Assembly (NCBI GenBank): GCA_000149265.1
Contig: CH003416.1
Span: 698,698 to 762,697 of the forward strand
Length of the DNA stretch: 64,000 nt
Direction: 5' to 3'
From: Ciona savignyi
Taxonomy: Eukaryota > Chordata > Ascidiacea > Phlebobranchia > Cionidae
This document shows, piece by piece, positions 27,101 to 38,079 of this stretch. The notes below the pieces were generated by a model. It worked only from the letters and a program-made list of their open reading frames with translations, was not told where the DNA came from and searched no databases. The first letter of the stretch is position 1, and every line of letters begins with the position of its first letter. Position numbers and translations under genes: made by a program.

Positions 27101-28257
27101 AAGCGCATAAATTTAAAACCGTTTTTTGTTATATTAATTTCCTGTTGTCGCAGCTGCTGTTGGAAGGTGCCCACTTCGCTATGGATGGACACCTTTCTTT
27201 GATCACTCCAATCCAGACGTACGAGGCGACAGCGAACTTCTACCGGCTTTGCGATCCAATTATCCGGGAAGAATCTGCGAAACTCCCCTGGCTATTGGAG
27301 CAGAAACGGTTGATGGAAGACCTTATCAAGCCAGCGGAAATCGAATTACCATTTCTCCTTCTTTCGGTCTTCAATGCAATAACATCGACCAAGTTAATCA
27401 TGATCGTTGCAATGATTTTAAAGTTCGATTCTGCTGCTCAGGTACTTGACGTATTAAAACAATCATTAAATAGGTTAATATATGATCAGAAATGAATAAT
27501 TTTTTATAAACTCGGGTAAAAATCGTTTTATAGATAACCATCTTGTTTGATTAGACAGAAATAGTTTTGCCGAAATTGGATATTTGCTTCAGGCCGCGCC
27601 AATTCTTTACGGACTTGTGCTTTACGGTAAACCGCCAATTACTAGCTTTCGAAACTGATATTTTGGTGCCATTTTATAGCTTTTAATTTTATCCATTATG
27701 AATTAACGGAACTTGAGGTCTGGCTTGCTATAAATATGAACAGCATATATAACGTCAAAATAATTGCTTAAAATACTCTACAAATCAATGGATATTTTTC
27801 GCATCTTAATTAACTTCTGGTATTAGATGTGGTCGGTAGCTGTCCTAGCTACACCCATCATTGGTCGCCGTGGTTCGATCATCCATCAAGTGCCACTGGA
27901 GACGACGAAAGTCTTCAACGAATTCGCCAATCCAACCCTGGTGTGTGTGCCGAACCTACTGCGATTCAAGCCCAAGTTTCAAATACGAGCGATCCGTATC
28001 TCACCGGCGGAGATAGGCTAAGAGTCGAACCTGGATTTGGACTCTTGTGCGAAAACTCTCTGCAGTATGAAGGGACAACGTGTAAAGAGTACAAAGTGAG
28101 GTTCTGTTGCGGACCACCGCTTTCGACAACCACAGAACCCACATCGACGACTACTCTACCACTTAAAACGAGAGTAGTTAACGCTTTATTGAAATACTTC
28201 CAACAGTTAATTGATATTCTAACGAGATTCCAAACTTCAGTCACTGGAAATCCCTAA
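21172..28257 (+). CDS. secreted WxxW-domain protein, tandem paralogue 1
   Basis: Exons: 21172-21229, 21688-21895, 23594-23718, 23816-24023, 24121-24254, 25596-25766, 26867-26992, 27154-27441, 27827-28257; phases agree, 582 codons. Residues 1-19 are a signal peptide (MRCLLFSVLIVATYF). Two related N-terminal modules follow (about 20-130 and 131-244), with furin-like sites GRKKR and SRKRRQ. Three WxxW domains follow: residues 245-343 (WTKW, split by an intron), 344-439 (WTPF) and 440-520 (WSPW). Each has GDDE/GDSE, then GLxC, then a final YKVRFCC-type motif. This is the cysteine domain of gel-forming mucins and CILP, also reported in larvacean oikosin house proteins. The tail is Thr-rich, then a possible amphipathic helix (VVNALLKYFQQLIDILTRF). 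A matrix or mucus role is inferred. Its neighbour at 30166 has the same nine-exon structure. Confidence 0.88.
21500..21667 (+). repeat. diverged SINE copy
   Basis: CACTTAGCGGACATCACCTG, GGTAACCCGACAG and a terminal GAGGATAAATCATG match the SINE body with many changes. It lies immediately before the second exon of the first WxxW gene. Confidence 0.55.
22268..22545 (-). repeat. tRNA-derived SINE copy
   Basis: This is a minus-strand copy in an intron of the first WxxW gene. It begins with the simple-repeat side and the reversed ATAAACATGA motif, and ends with the reversed tRNA-like head. Confidence 0.75.
22729..23090 (-). repeat. tRNA-derived SINE copy with tandem head repeats
   Basis: A minus-strand SINE runs from the GATA/GGATA simple repeat (22729-22765) to the tRNA-like head at about 23040. 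The head end is followed by three further partial copies of the motif TTAGACCAACGGGCCGG up to 23090, suggesting slippage or multiple truncated heads. Confidence 0.75.
23226..23561 (+). mobile_element. hAT-like miniature transposon, 336 bp
   Basis: The left end CAGGGGTCGACAACTTTT pairs with the right end AAAAGGTTTCCGACCGCTG. Flanking 8-mers CTTTAATC and CTTTAAAG agree at six of eight positions, consistent with an old target-site duplication. It ends 32 bases before the third exon of the first WxxW gene. Confidence 0.65.
24541..24901 (+). mobile_element. hAT-like miniature transposon, 361 bp
   Basis: The termini are CAGACTTGGAAAACT and AGTTTTCCAAGTCTG, perfect 15-bp inverted repeats. The flanking 8-mers CTTGTAAA and CTTAAGTA match only partly. 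It lies in the intron between exons 5 and 6 of the first WxxW gene, just upstream of the possible alternative terminal exon. Confidence 0.65.
25043..25131 (+). other. possible alternative terminal exon of the first WxxW gene
   Basis: TATATACAAG precedes this open stretch. Entered from the exon ending at 24254 (phase 1), it reads about 29 residues (AFDPTNEQEENEKEF...) and stops at 25129-25131. An AATAAA follows at about 25198. If used, it would give a short secreted form with the two N-terminal modules and no WxxW domain. The second paralogue shows no equivalent. Confidence 0.3.
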
Positions 28258-28276
28258 CCTTCACAAACATGGTGTG

Positions 28277-28282
28277 AATAAA
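28277..28282 (+). terminator. polyadenylation signal of the first WxxW gene
   Basis: AATAAA lies 20 bases after the stop codon at 28255-28257, which would give a very short 3' UTR. Confidence 0.6.
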
Positions 28283-28881
28283 GTAGAATTCGTTGACAAA
28301 TATATTGCATTATATAAGCAAAATTTGTAAAAATTAGCTACTGTATACCCAATTGCTTATAGCCGTCGCTAATTTAAGATTTTGATTTGTGCTATTATTC
28401 TCAACTTCGTACTTTCCATTTACCGCAGTCATTTACAACTTAATACAAACTATTCGTGTACAAAGCCTAAAATATATATTAAAAGAAGAACGTGCAACAC
28501 CGGAAAAAAGAAAAGCATGGAAAGACGTATTGATTTACTTTTTAGGGTTCCCTTTAAAATCGAAGGGCACGCATACTAATTTGTATCGCTTTCTTTCTTT
28601 CAGCTTAACGCTCGTGACAGGCATACTTTTATTGGCAAGAAACAATTATTGGCAAGAAATTTTTAACCAATCAGGGTAAAAATCAAATTCAAATTTACTC
28701 TTGTTATATGTCTCATACATAATTTATATATATCGTTATTTTTCTTTAAGCTTTAATGTGTTTCCAAGTTATTAATCTAAACTTCATATCGAAGTTCTAT
28801 AAATGAAGTATTAATTTTGGTACACAACAAACAACAATAAGAACAAACAAACAGCTAACGTCCCTTAAAATTTCATCTGGA

Positions 28882-29118
28882 ATGAAACAATCTATCATTA
28901 AAGCGTTTGCATTTTGCTGTGTTTTTTGGACCACCAACCCTTTGGGTGAATGTCAACGCTCAATCCACCACGCTCTTCGGTCGGACAGCCGTCACTTTGG
29001 CAGGTGTATTAAACAACTGGAATTAGTAGGCACGCGCACCTATCTAACCGGTATCCGGAAAGAAAAAAACAGATTTATATTCAAATCAGTGACCAGACTG
29101 TTAAACGACACATGTTAA
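28882..29118 (+). CDS. small secreted ORF, possible WxxW-gene relic
   Basis: This is a 78-codon single-exon frame between the two WxxW paralogues. It starts with a signal-peptide-like stretch (MKQSIIKAFAFCCVFW). Its second half (ALRS, GRC, YLTG, a final LLNDTC) can be laid over half a WxxW domain (ALRS, GRIC, YQASG, GLQC), but identity is low. At DNA level the motif CTTCGGTCGGACAG resembles part of exon 6 of the second paralogue. It may be a degenerate duplicate or chance. No TATA box or poly(A) signal is obvious. Confidence 0.3.
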   Translation: MKQSIIKAFAFCCVFWTTNPLGECQRSIHHALRSDSRHFGRCIKQLELVGTRTYLTGIRKEKNRFIFKSVTRLLNDTC

Positions 29119-29496
29119 CACAAAGAAACTACTAAATAAAATTAACCTTTAAGAAAAGGCAACTATTATATATTAGTTGAGGTGGAAATTTAGGGTTAAT
29201 CACCCGAGCGGATTTCCGGTAGACCAGACAATATAAATAACCCCCTAAAGAGATATATAATTCAGGGTATTGGTGATTGACGATAGGACAATTCGAATTT
29301 ATCTAACGTCTGTCTTTGGGGGCATTTTTACTTAGAAACTTCTTTTCTTTTTTTATTTTGGGATTCCATTACACAAATTTTCCGAAATTTAATAAGAACC
29401 AAAAAATATGTAAATTAAAATTCTTAGTTTTTATTGTCGTAGACTCGCAGAGGGTCTACTAAAAATACTACTTTTATTTAACAAGAAGAACAAGAA

Positions 29497-29662
29497 CTCA
29501 TGACACTTAACGAACATTGTCTGAAGCCAGCAGATTGACGTGTAATTTATACACAAAACACTACAGTAGCTCCGATAACCCGACGGTGGGCGCGGGGCTA
29601 TCTGATAATTACCCGCGTGTTAACCCTTTGGTTTTCCCATTCACGGGAATAAACATAAATAT
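29497..29662 (+). repeat. 5'-truncated SINE copy
   Basis: It begins within the SINE body (GACACTTAACGAACATTG) and runs through ATAACCCGACGGTGGGCG to GGGAATAAACATAAATAT. The tRNA-like head is absent. The rest of 28283-30165 holds no gene apart from the small ORF at 28882. Confidence 0.7.
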
Positions 29663-30165
29663 ATGCGACGTATAAGGTATACCGAGGGTATTTTGCTTAT
29701 CAATCGACCAATTATTGCTGCTTTAAGAAACATGAGAATTTTAAAGTAGGCTACTGTTAAAATTGGATATAGCAATATATAGTTTGTTTTTAAATTTATA
29801 AAGTTTGTATTTAAAGGATGCTTCTTAAAAAACTAGCAAATTACGTTATAAGCTAACTTGGTCGGAAACATAATCAACACATACACTTATGTGTGGCGCA
29901 CAAAGAAAAAATGTATGTGGCGCACCAAGAAAAAACACGTTTAAGAAATTTTTGAAGGGAATTTCCGGCGGAGATTATGCTCGAACGCTGAGGGGATTTT
30001 GCCATTCGTCATGTCTTTAAGTAACAAAAATAACGATGAGTGTTTCTTTGCCTCAGGCAAAGTAGTACGACTTAGTTTATTTTGGAATTCGTTGACGCGC
30101 GTTTTATAAGCTGAACTATTTCATAATTATTGTATTATTTGTAAAATACTTACATCAAAGGACAT

Positions 30166-33100
30166 ATGAAGGAAATCACTCTAGAAAAGTTGTTTCGTAT
30201 CGTTGTTGGTGTTTTCTGTCTAATAAGTCTAACACAAGGTAAGAAATCGTGCCTTTTCTAATTAAGCCAGACAGAAAGCAATATGTAGAATTAACGAATG
30301 GTGTGTACATACACTCACATTAGTACTTATACGGTGTCTCTTAGCATGTCACTACGCGGAGTATACTGATCGCAAAAAGAGAAGCACGACAACTACCAAT
30401 ACGACTTTCACATCAAGTAGCGATAGTTTTGATAGCAACCGACTGATTTACTGGTTCACGCAATGCATGAATCGAACTAGCACCATGGGCACGTACGACT
30501 GGGGGAGCGTGACGGAGTGGACAATCACCGATTCGAATTGGTTTTATTACACGCAGAACAGCAACTGCAAAGAGTAAGTTCGACAAAAATTTTATAAATT
30601 AAATATAAATCGTTTGGTCTTATTTTGGCCGAATATCTAATCGATGAAATAATACTCATTCAAACGAATTTTTCCTGTACAGAGGAGTCTTTACTGGGCA
30701 TGACTTTGTTATACCCGATAATTGCTCACCGACAAACAGTAGTTAATAATTTCTGGTATATGATGGTTCTATTAAAATGTCCATTGGAAGCTGACTGCTC
30801 TAAGTGTGTCATTCTGTTTCCCCCGTGATGATTACAACGTATGTTAAACTTTGTTAAATACAACTCTTCATCTTCCTTGAATTTTGGATGAAAATTAAAT
30901 TAATCCATATAAGTAACAAAATGTACTCATAATCAGATATACGTTGGTATTCTATAAATTAAGACATTTATTTGATTGCTGCACTTTCGTTGCTTCACAA
31001 TTTTTGCGAATTAATGAAAACCCATAAAGGTAACTGTTGTTTGGTGGTTCAGGGGTATTTTCCCGTGGTCAATTGAACATTTTAAATTAATTCAGCGGTT
31101 GTATTCGAGATATCGGGCCCTTAGTAATATGCCAAAAACTAAGTTTCCAATGACTCTTCACAGAACGGGATTAATAGCTGGGCAACCACACAGTGGACCT
31201 GGTGTTAATTATTGCACAATACCGTATTAAATGAACACACTACAGCATATAACTTTATATATATTTTTTTATCACAAAAAGCACATTGCAACAATAAAAG
31301 TTTCGGTCTGAAATAAGCATTCACCCTATAAACCTATTCGTATAGTACAGATGGAGCTGAAGAAACAGAATGTTGGCTAAGTCGGGTCACATCCTTTATC
31401 GACGACCCAGTAGCCACAACGCTTAGAACTTGTATCAACGAATATTCGGCATACAAATATTCCAACGCGACAGCTGAGACAGGTAAATTATATGGATAGT
31501 CAAGTATTTGCGAGTTTGGTATTTGTTTAAGGCTGCATCACTTTAAATAATAATTGATTGACAATATCCGACCCACATCACACAGCAGATAGACAAAAAC
31601 CAAACTTGTATCACAGCAAACACAGAATGTTACAACCACATTGTTGTATTCGGAGTACCGAAAACGCTTTTGTTTACCTTATATGTACAGATGTTAGCTT
31701 AAAAGCAATATTACAATATAAATGATATTGAAACACAATGCTTTTTTCAGCTAGTAGAAAGAAGCGGCAGGCTTCCGTATTAGCCACAGTTATCTGTCCA
31801 CCTGTAATAAAAAGTGCATACCGAAGGGCGCTTCTTCTGGAAGTGCCGAAGAGAAGACGCAGAAATGCTACAAGATACGAACCCGAAGTTGGCGTATTCG
31901 ATATCGACGTTGTTTCAGGCTTCGTGGAAAACTACACTACCTGCAGGTGGTTACCGACACCAAACAATATTTAGTTTATTGTCACATGCCCTAGGCCAGG
32001 GGTCGGCAACCTTTTCATAGTCGCGGGCCAAAACCAAGCTTAACATGATCTCGGCGGGCCGTAATAAATTTCTTAACTCCACATCAACTTTTCTACGTTT
32101 TAATAACATTTCAAGATTGCAAAATCAATTAGAAAAATATATGTTTACTACCTACGTACCTAGTATTATCTATCGTACTGAACTTTAGTTAGTAAAGAAC
32201 ACGATGCAAATACATATTATGAAATAGCAAAAACGATGTCTTTTGTGTCATAATGTTACATGTCATAATATGTGTCATGACGTCATAATGTAATAATATT
32301 ACAATTGGATTGCTTCTACTCTCACTAAGCGCATGCCAACAAACACACACACGTATTGCTTTCTCTCAAAGCATTTTCTTTGTCTGCACGCACACATTCT
32401 CAATAGACACGGTCAGGCGCATTTTTCATTATTGCCGCATAGATTGTTAAAATTCATCAAAATCTAAGATTGCAGATGACACAGTGGGCCGTATTCTATA
32501 ATACTTCAGTTAGATGTCTCGGGCCGGTAGATTTTGCTTGGCGGGCCGGATGCGGCCCGCGGGCCGTAGGTTGCCGACCCCTGCCCTAGGCTGATAAGCC
32601 AATCAAGTTTTTAAATGGCTACCTTGCATTCTATGTAGATTTTAAAATTGTTATTTGTTTTTTATTTACTGATGCTAATTTTTGGTTATTTAATTTCTTC
32701 ATATCCTATATTTATGTTAATTATTTTGCCTATGGTTAATAACGCAATCATATGATTGGAACTATTTATTAAACACAACATTTTTTCTTTTATAATTTTT
32801 TTTAATTACATTATAGCGAGTGTAGTCGATACAACGAAGGTGAAACTGCAGCACAGTGCTGGACAAGTAGATTTGATCAACTGACCAAAGATGACTCATC
32901 ACTGAAGGAGGCAATTCAAAGAGTTAACGCACGTTATGCTGGAGGTTGTTTTCGCCATAAGCATTAACCAAATAATGGACCTAAATTTAATTCCTCGCGG
33001 ATTAGTTTTGTAATTTAGGTTTTCCCATATATTTTTTGCATGATGAACAGATCTCGTTTCTATCGTCGAGCTGTAAAATCTTAGCCTACTCCCAAACCAG

Positions 33101-34743
33101 ACAACTTAGAAATTCAAAACACTACAATCTGAGTTTTAAATTCATTGTCGTGGTGCAGGAGGTGCAACTGTTGGTTTCTGCAAAGGCAATGTCTTTTGGA
33201 CCGAATGGTACAACATGGACCGACCTACACGTGGGGCAGACGGAGGGGATAACGAAATTTTGCCACAGGTTCTTCGGTCGCACAGAACTCGAGTCTGTCA
33301 TGTGCCTACAGGAGTACAAGCTCGGACTGTGTCTGGTCAGTGCCATGTTTTAATTTATTAGGTAATTGCTCAAAGTTTAAAGAAGGGTTGACGAGTTAAG
33401 ACGATTTCTTGTATGTTTAAAACCCTCTTTTAATTATCTTTTTAATTCTACTTGTCAATCATATCCATAGCTAATTGTGTTGCCTAAAACTAGATGACCG
33501 ACCATATGGACGAGCAAACCAGACTCTTGTGCTAACTCCTTTAACTGGACTGATTTGTCAAAACTCACAGCAAGATGGAGGGAGATGCAGAGACTACAAA
33601 GTACGATTTTGCTGCTCAGGTAAAGGGAATCAAATTACAAACGCCATGTCCATTCCAAGTAGATTTTTATTAACTTAGCGTCATCATAATACCCTATAGA
33701 AAATATAATATCTATAGAAAAAAGCCCAACGCACCTTTCAACCCTAGGCCATGTTGGCAGTAAAGCCATGTCACACAGTGTGGTTTCATAAAGCTTTTAT
33801 TAATCACAGATGTTGTTGGCAATTGTCCGTTGAGGTATGGATGGACCAGGTTCTTTGACATTGACAATCCGAGTTTGTTTGGTGATTTCGAGTTACTCTC
33901 TCGTATTAGGCGTAGAAACCCCGGGCGTGTTTGCTCAGATCCAGTGGCGATATCCGCGCGTTTGCTTGATGGTCAGCCATACCAAAGCGGCGGAGATATT
34001 CTTCAATTAGCCCCACGAATCGGCCTGACTTGTTTCAATCAACTGCAGACGGGGAAACGTAAATGTGAAGATTACAAAGTTAGATTTTGTTGCCATGGTA
34101 TGCAAACCTTTATTTCGTCGGTTTGTTTATTAGCTTAAAGTTTTATTAAATTAGTTAAAAAGAGTACAAATGCGTTGCGTTTTATTTACTACGTTTCAAA
34201 ACAACATACTGGACAATGATATGTACGATTCACAAGATACAATAAAACAAACAATTCAATTTTAAAATTTAATAACATCAATTTCTATATTCTCTTTTAG
34301 ACACGGTGGGCTACTGTCCAAACAGAAAAATGTGGACACGGTGGATTGATAGCCAAACAAGTGGAGGGGATTCAGAAAGGATTAGGGAAATACGGCGAAA
34401 TAAACCACGATTTTGCCCAAACCCCATTGCTATTAGAGCACAAGTGGCCGACACCCACAGGTCTTTTTACACTGGAGGTGATAGAGTGAGGATTAGACCG
34501 AACGAAGGATTGACCTGTATGAATTCTGAGCAACAAGACAACAAAAACTGTTCAAACTATCGAGTGAAGTTTTGCTGTCAGAAAACAGGTTTAACCGAGG
34601 TCACTTTAGCCCCGGGCAATCCTATCACAAGCACACCGCTCACAACCACAACAGCACGAACAACAAGATCAACAACAATATTACCAACAAGGAGGCCACA
34701 CAGAAATAATAATTGGTGGGGTCGGATTCGTTCATTTGGTTGA
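30166..34743 (+). CDS. secreted WxxW-domain protein, tandem paralogue 2
   Basis: Exons: 30166-30238, 30345-30573, 31346-31482, 31751-31946, 32817-32944, 33159-33335, 33494-33619, 33810-34097, 34301-34743; 598 codons. Residues 1-25 are a signal peptide (LFRIVVGVFCLISLTQG). Two N-terminal modules (about 25-146 and 147-254) carry the sites DRKKRS and SRKKRQ; a further polybasic KRRRRN lies in exon 4. WxxW domains occupy 255-355 (WTEW, split across exons 6 and 7), 356-451 (WTRF) and 452-535 (WTRW), each ending in a YKVRFCC-like motif. The tail has a Thr-rich stalk and a cationic Trp-containing end (RRPHRNNNWWGRIRSFG). Exon phases equal those of the gene at 21172; exons 7 and 8 are the same length (126 and 288 nt) in both. 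Extracellular matrix or mucus function is inferred from the domains. Confidence 0.88.
31997..32583 (+). mobile_element. non-autonomous hAT transposon, 587 bp
   Basis: Perfect termini CAGGGGTCGGCAACC and GGTTGCCGACCCCTG are flanked by a perfect 8-bp duplication, CCCTAGGC, at 31989-31996 and 32584-32591. The subterminal parts are GC-rich (GCGGGCC). This is the classic hAT signature, and the intact duplication suggests a fairly recent insertion. There is no transposase. It lies in the intron after exon 4 of the second WxxW gene. Confidence 0.9.
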
Positions 34744-34768
34744 TAATTACATTGGTAAACTGATGCAT

Positions 34769-34778
34769 AATAAATAAA
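34769..34778 (+). terminator. polyadenylation signal of the second WxxW gene
   Basis: Two overlapping AATAAA motifs lie about 26 bases after the stop codon at 34741-34743, the same short spacing as in the upstream paralogue. Confidence 0.6.
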
Positions 34779-35439
34779 TCAGTAAATCGATTTTGTTTTG
34801 ATATATAACGTATTGCATTGAATTCACTAAGCCATTCGCTTACATTTGGAAATAATATTATAAATGACTCTAATATATGCTTTATGTAAGATATTGAAGT
34901 GACTGGTTGTGATATTTTCCAGTTAATTTGGCTAGTGTCATGTGTTTAAATATTTATTTGCATAATGTATAAAAAATAAAGTTCACAAATTAAAGGAGCC
35001 TAATAATATTTTAACCGCACACTTTGACAATAAAAGTAGAAATGAAATTTATGTTAATATGGTTATTATGGGTTTCCTTTGCAATTCCGATGGGAACATA
35101 GATTGATTTTACTTCGTTTTATTTATTTCTTTTTTTTCTACGTCACGCTCGTGACAGGCATGCGATGTCGCTAGAATATTGACACGAAAAGGTTATTCAA
35201 TTCGGTTAAAACTTACAAAATTATTAAGTGGCATGCTCTTATTTTACAAGTAATTTTAGATTTACAAAATCCCAATAAGGGAAATTCCCGCTATCAAAAA
35301 ACATGTAAAATAGAGGTATATTTTGAGCATTTTTGGCTTTATTGCCGATATTTTCGTTTTAGAAAAGATTATTTACTTTAAATTTCTAATGAATTCAAAG
35401 ATGTACAACACGTTTCAGTTAGAAAATATATATATCAAG

Positions 35440-36390
35440 TTTGGACTGGTAACTCGTGCACTAGTTAGTTTTTGCTTGCGGAAACAAACGTTATACACTT
35501 TATTTAAGATACACCAAGGGTGATGAGGCAGTCAGCAGGGAACCTAATTGTTTCTGCATGCAGATAAATATACGGTACGCCTAACAGGGGTTTTAAAAAT
35601 AGTGGTGGTTAACACGTGGTTGTGACACTCGGAATTCCCCTGGGACGATAAAACCAAAACGGGATTTTTTTCTAAAAAATGGCTTTTGGGGGCATAGCGC
35701 TTGAACGACCGGTCCAATTTTAATCAAATTTGGTGGAATGTAAGTGCACTAACTGATTTAACAATTGGAAGAAATAAAATATTACCTGGGGAAATACCCT
35801 AAAAATAAGAATAAGTTCTTAAATCATGATTGTGACAGGCATGCCATGTCGCCTCGACATCTACCAAAAGGAGTAATGGAATCGCAATAAAAATGTGTCG
35901 TTTATTAGAACAACATGGTATATATATGCAGAAATTAAAATTTTAGGTGATAAATCCAGGGGAATTCTTCTGGGACGTTAAAAAACCAAAACGGTAATTT
36001 TTTCTAAAAAAAGATTTTTTGGACATGGCGCTTGAACGGCTGCTCCAATTTAAATCAGATTTGATGGAATGTAAGTGCATTTGACACTGATTTAACACTT
36101 AAAAGAAATAAAAAAAATAACTTGAAAAATTCCATAAAAATAAGATTTAGTTCTTAAATCATGAGTCTGACAGGATTCCCCGAAGCCACGAAAAAACTAA
36201 ATCGGGCTGTTTTGGTTTGGTTTAATAACTATGGGACCCATGCGTTTATGCTTGCAGAAACAAAGTACATATTTGGTTTATAAGATACAAATTGTGGTTA
36301 CAAGGGACCCTGTAGCATGATTATATGGCATACAAATGTGTTTTACAAATAGTGGTGTTTAAACACGTGGTTGACACTCTCTAGTGTGTC
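35440..36390 (+). repeat. local duplication of an unclassified repeat
   Basis: A block around 35628-35860 (GGGACGATAAAACCAAAACG, GCGCTTGAACGACCGG, GGAATGTAAGTGCA, TAGTTCTTAAATCATGA-like end) is repeated at about 35955-36175 with substitutions. Flanking motifs (TTTCTGCATGCAGA; AATAGTGGTGGTTAACACGTGG) recur near 36240-36390. Both blocks end near a TGTGACAGGCATGCC-like motif that also appears at 28604 and 35142. No coding sequence is seen, and 34780-40117 as a whole holds no gene I can support. Confidence 0.6.
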
Positions 36391-38079
36391 TTGTATTTAC
36401 AAAATGTGGATACCAGTTCTTTCCAGTGTTATGTCTTATTTAGTTGTATGGCCTAGTTGATTCGCTGCTAGAAAGCACTTGCCGCTGACCATTAGCCTAG
36501 TGATTCGCACATCAGCAGATTAATGTTTAACCAAGGTAAATATTGCCGCTGACGTCACCTATAATTACAATCGGGGTAAAAAAGTAACTTTCCCTGCCAT
36601 ACAAGTGCAGTTTGCGGTGAGGATTGTTGTATTATCTTTATATAGATTGTAGATAGATTCAGGCATCATAAATCTTGTCACTTTCATGACTTGGCCGTAC
36701 AAAAGATCTAAAAAAGCAGTACTTGCACTTTTCATTTACGTTATAATAGAAACATTTTTGTACGTGTCCACTAGTAAAAAATAAAGAGTTTAATGATTTC
36801 TTTGCCTTCAGTGACTCATGGATGTATCCACTGGGTGTTTTAATAAGGTAGGTATACAAATCGAAATAGTGCATATTTGGCCATGCTTCAAGTCAGTCCC
36901 TTCATTTTGGGCAATTCATATGGATCTGATAGATGTATGCTATTACTGCTTATCAATTTTTTCAGGTAGTGTAGACGATGTACTACAGGTATCTGTGCAG
37001 AACTCTGTTATAAAAATACAGCTGTCAGAGTACTTTATAGTGTAGGCCTACGAGCTACGAGATATACCTTTAACTTTAAGGTACCGGTACAATAGCAATG
37101 TACCGCCAAAACCTTCAATTGACAAATCTGGTATAAACTGAGTAAATACCCAACTTGTCTCGCAAGTTATGACTGTTTAAACTGTCCACAGGTTGATCCG
37201 GTACTGTAAATACGTTTAACTTTGTATTCCATGCAAACCAAACACCATTAGCCGCATTATAACATCGACACAGTCATTGTACAGTTTTAACCTTTGCCGT
37301 GCGATGCATTGTGACGTAGTGATAAATTCGGTCTATTGAAAGTGCATGAGGAGTAAAGAAAAAATATCCGCTTTTAAATCGATCAATGAGATTTTATAAT
37401 AAACATAATGTTTTAACTGTTATAGTATTTCTATGGTATGGTTTAGTTGTTGTTGTGGAGTTTTGTTGTCATTGGTTGGAGCACTTATGACAATATGTGA
37501 ATAATGTTACACCGGATACACCGGCCGTGCTACACCGGAACGACAGCCCTAACCTTACAAAAAAGCACAGTGGTTTTTAAAACCTGGGAATCGTCATTTA
37601 TTTTTTATGATTATTATGTGTTTCTTTGAAAAAAGTTATACATACTGTTATGGGCCCTTATTGGAAAAGGGAGCACATATTGTTTTTGTCCGTTTTTTTT
37701 CTTTATCTTATCCGTATCGTTTTCTTTATTTTTTCACTTGGGAATTTTTCAAAATTTGGGAAGTATACTTTTTGTCATACGCAGGACAGGTGTATCTGGT
37801 CTGTCCGTTATCGTCTCCAAAACGAGCATTTAAATTAAAATTAATTTTCACATATAGTAAACAAGACGACAGTTGATTTTGTAACAACCAACCTAATTAG
37901 AGTGCAAGAAGTTTTAACTGATACTTAATTGATTTCCTGATTCTGTATCATGAAAAAAAAAAACAGTTTAGCAAGTACTAATTTTGCGTTTTGATATTGT
38001 TAAGTTTAAATTAAACTTTGTTAATTTTTTTCATTTTTGTTATGGAGATCCGCCTTTTATTTAGACTATAGATATAGCC

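Noticed and set aside
28389-28679. 96-codon ORF with a hydrophobic end
   Set aside because: It overlaps a dispersed repeat motif (ACGCTCGTGACAGGCAT, also at 35142) and sits just past the poly(A) signal of the first WxxW gene.
37607-37876. 89-codon hydrophobic ORF
   Set aside because: Its composition follows from T-rich DNA; there is no start context, no splice partner and it lies in the repeat field.
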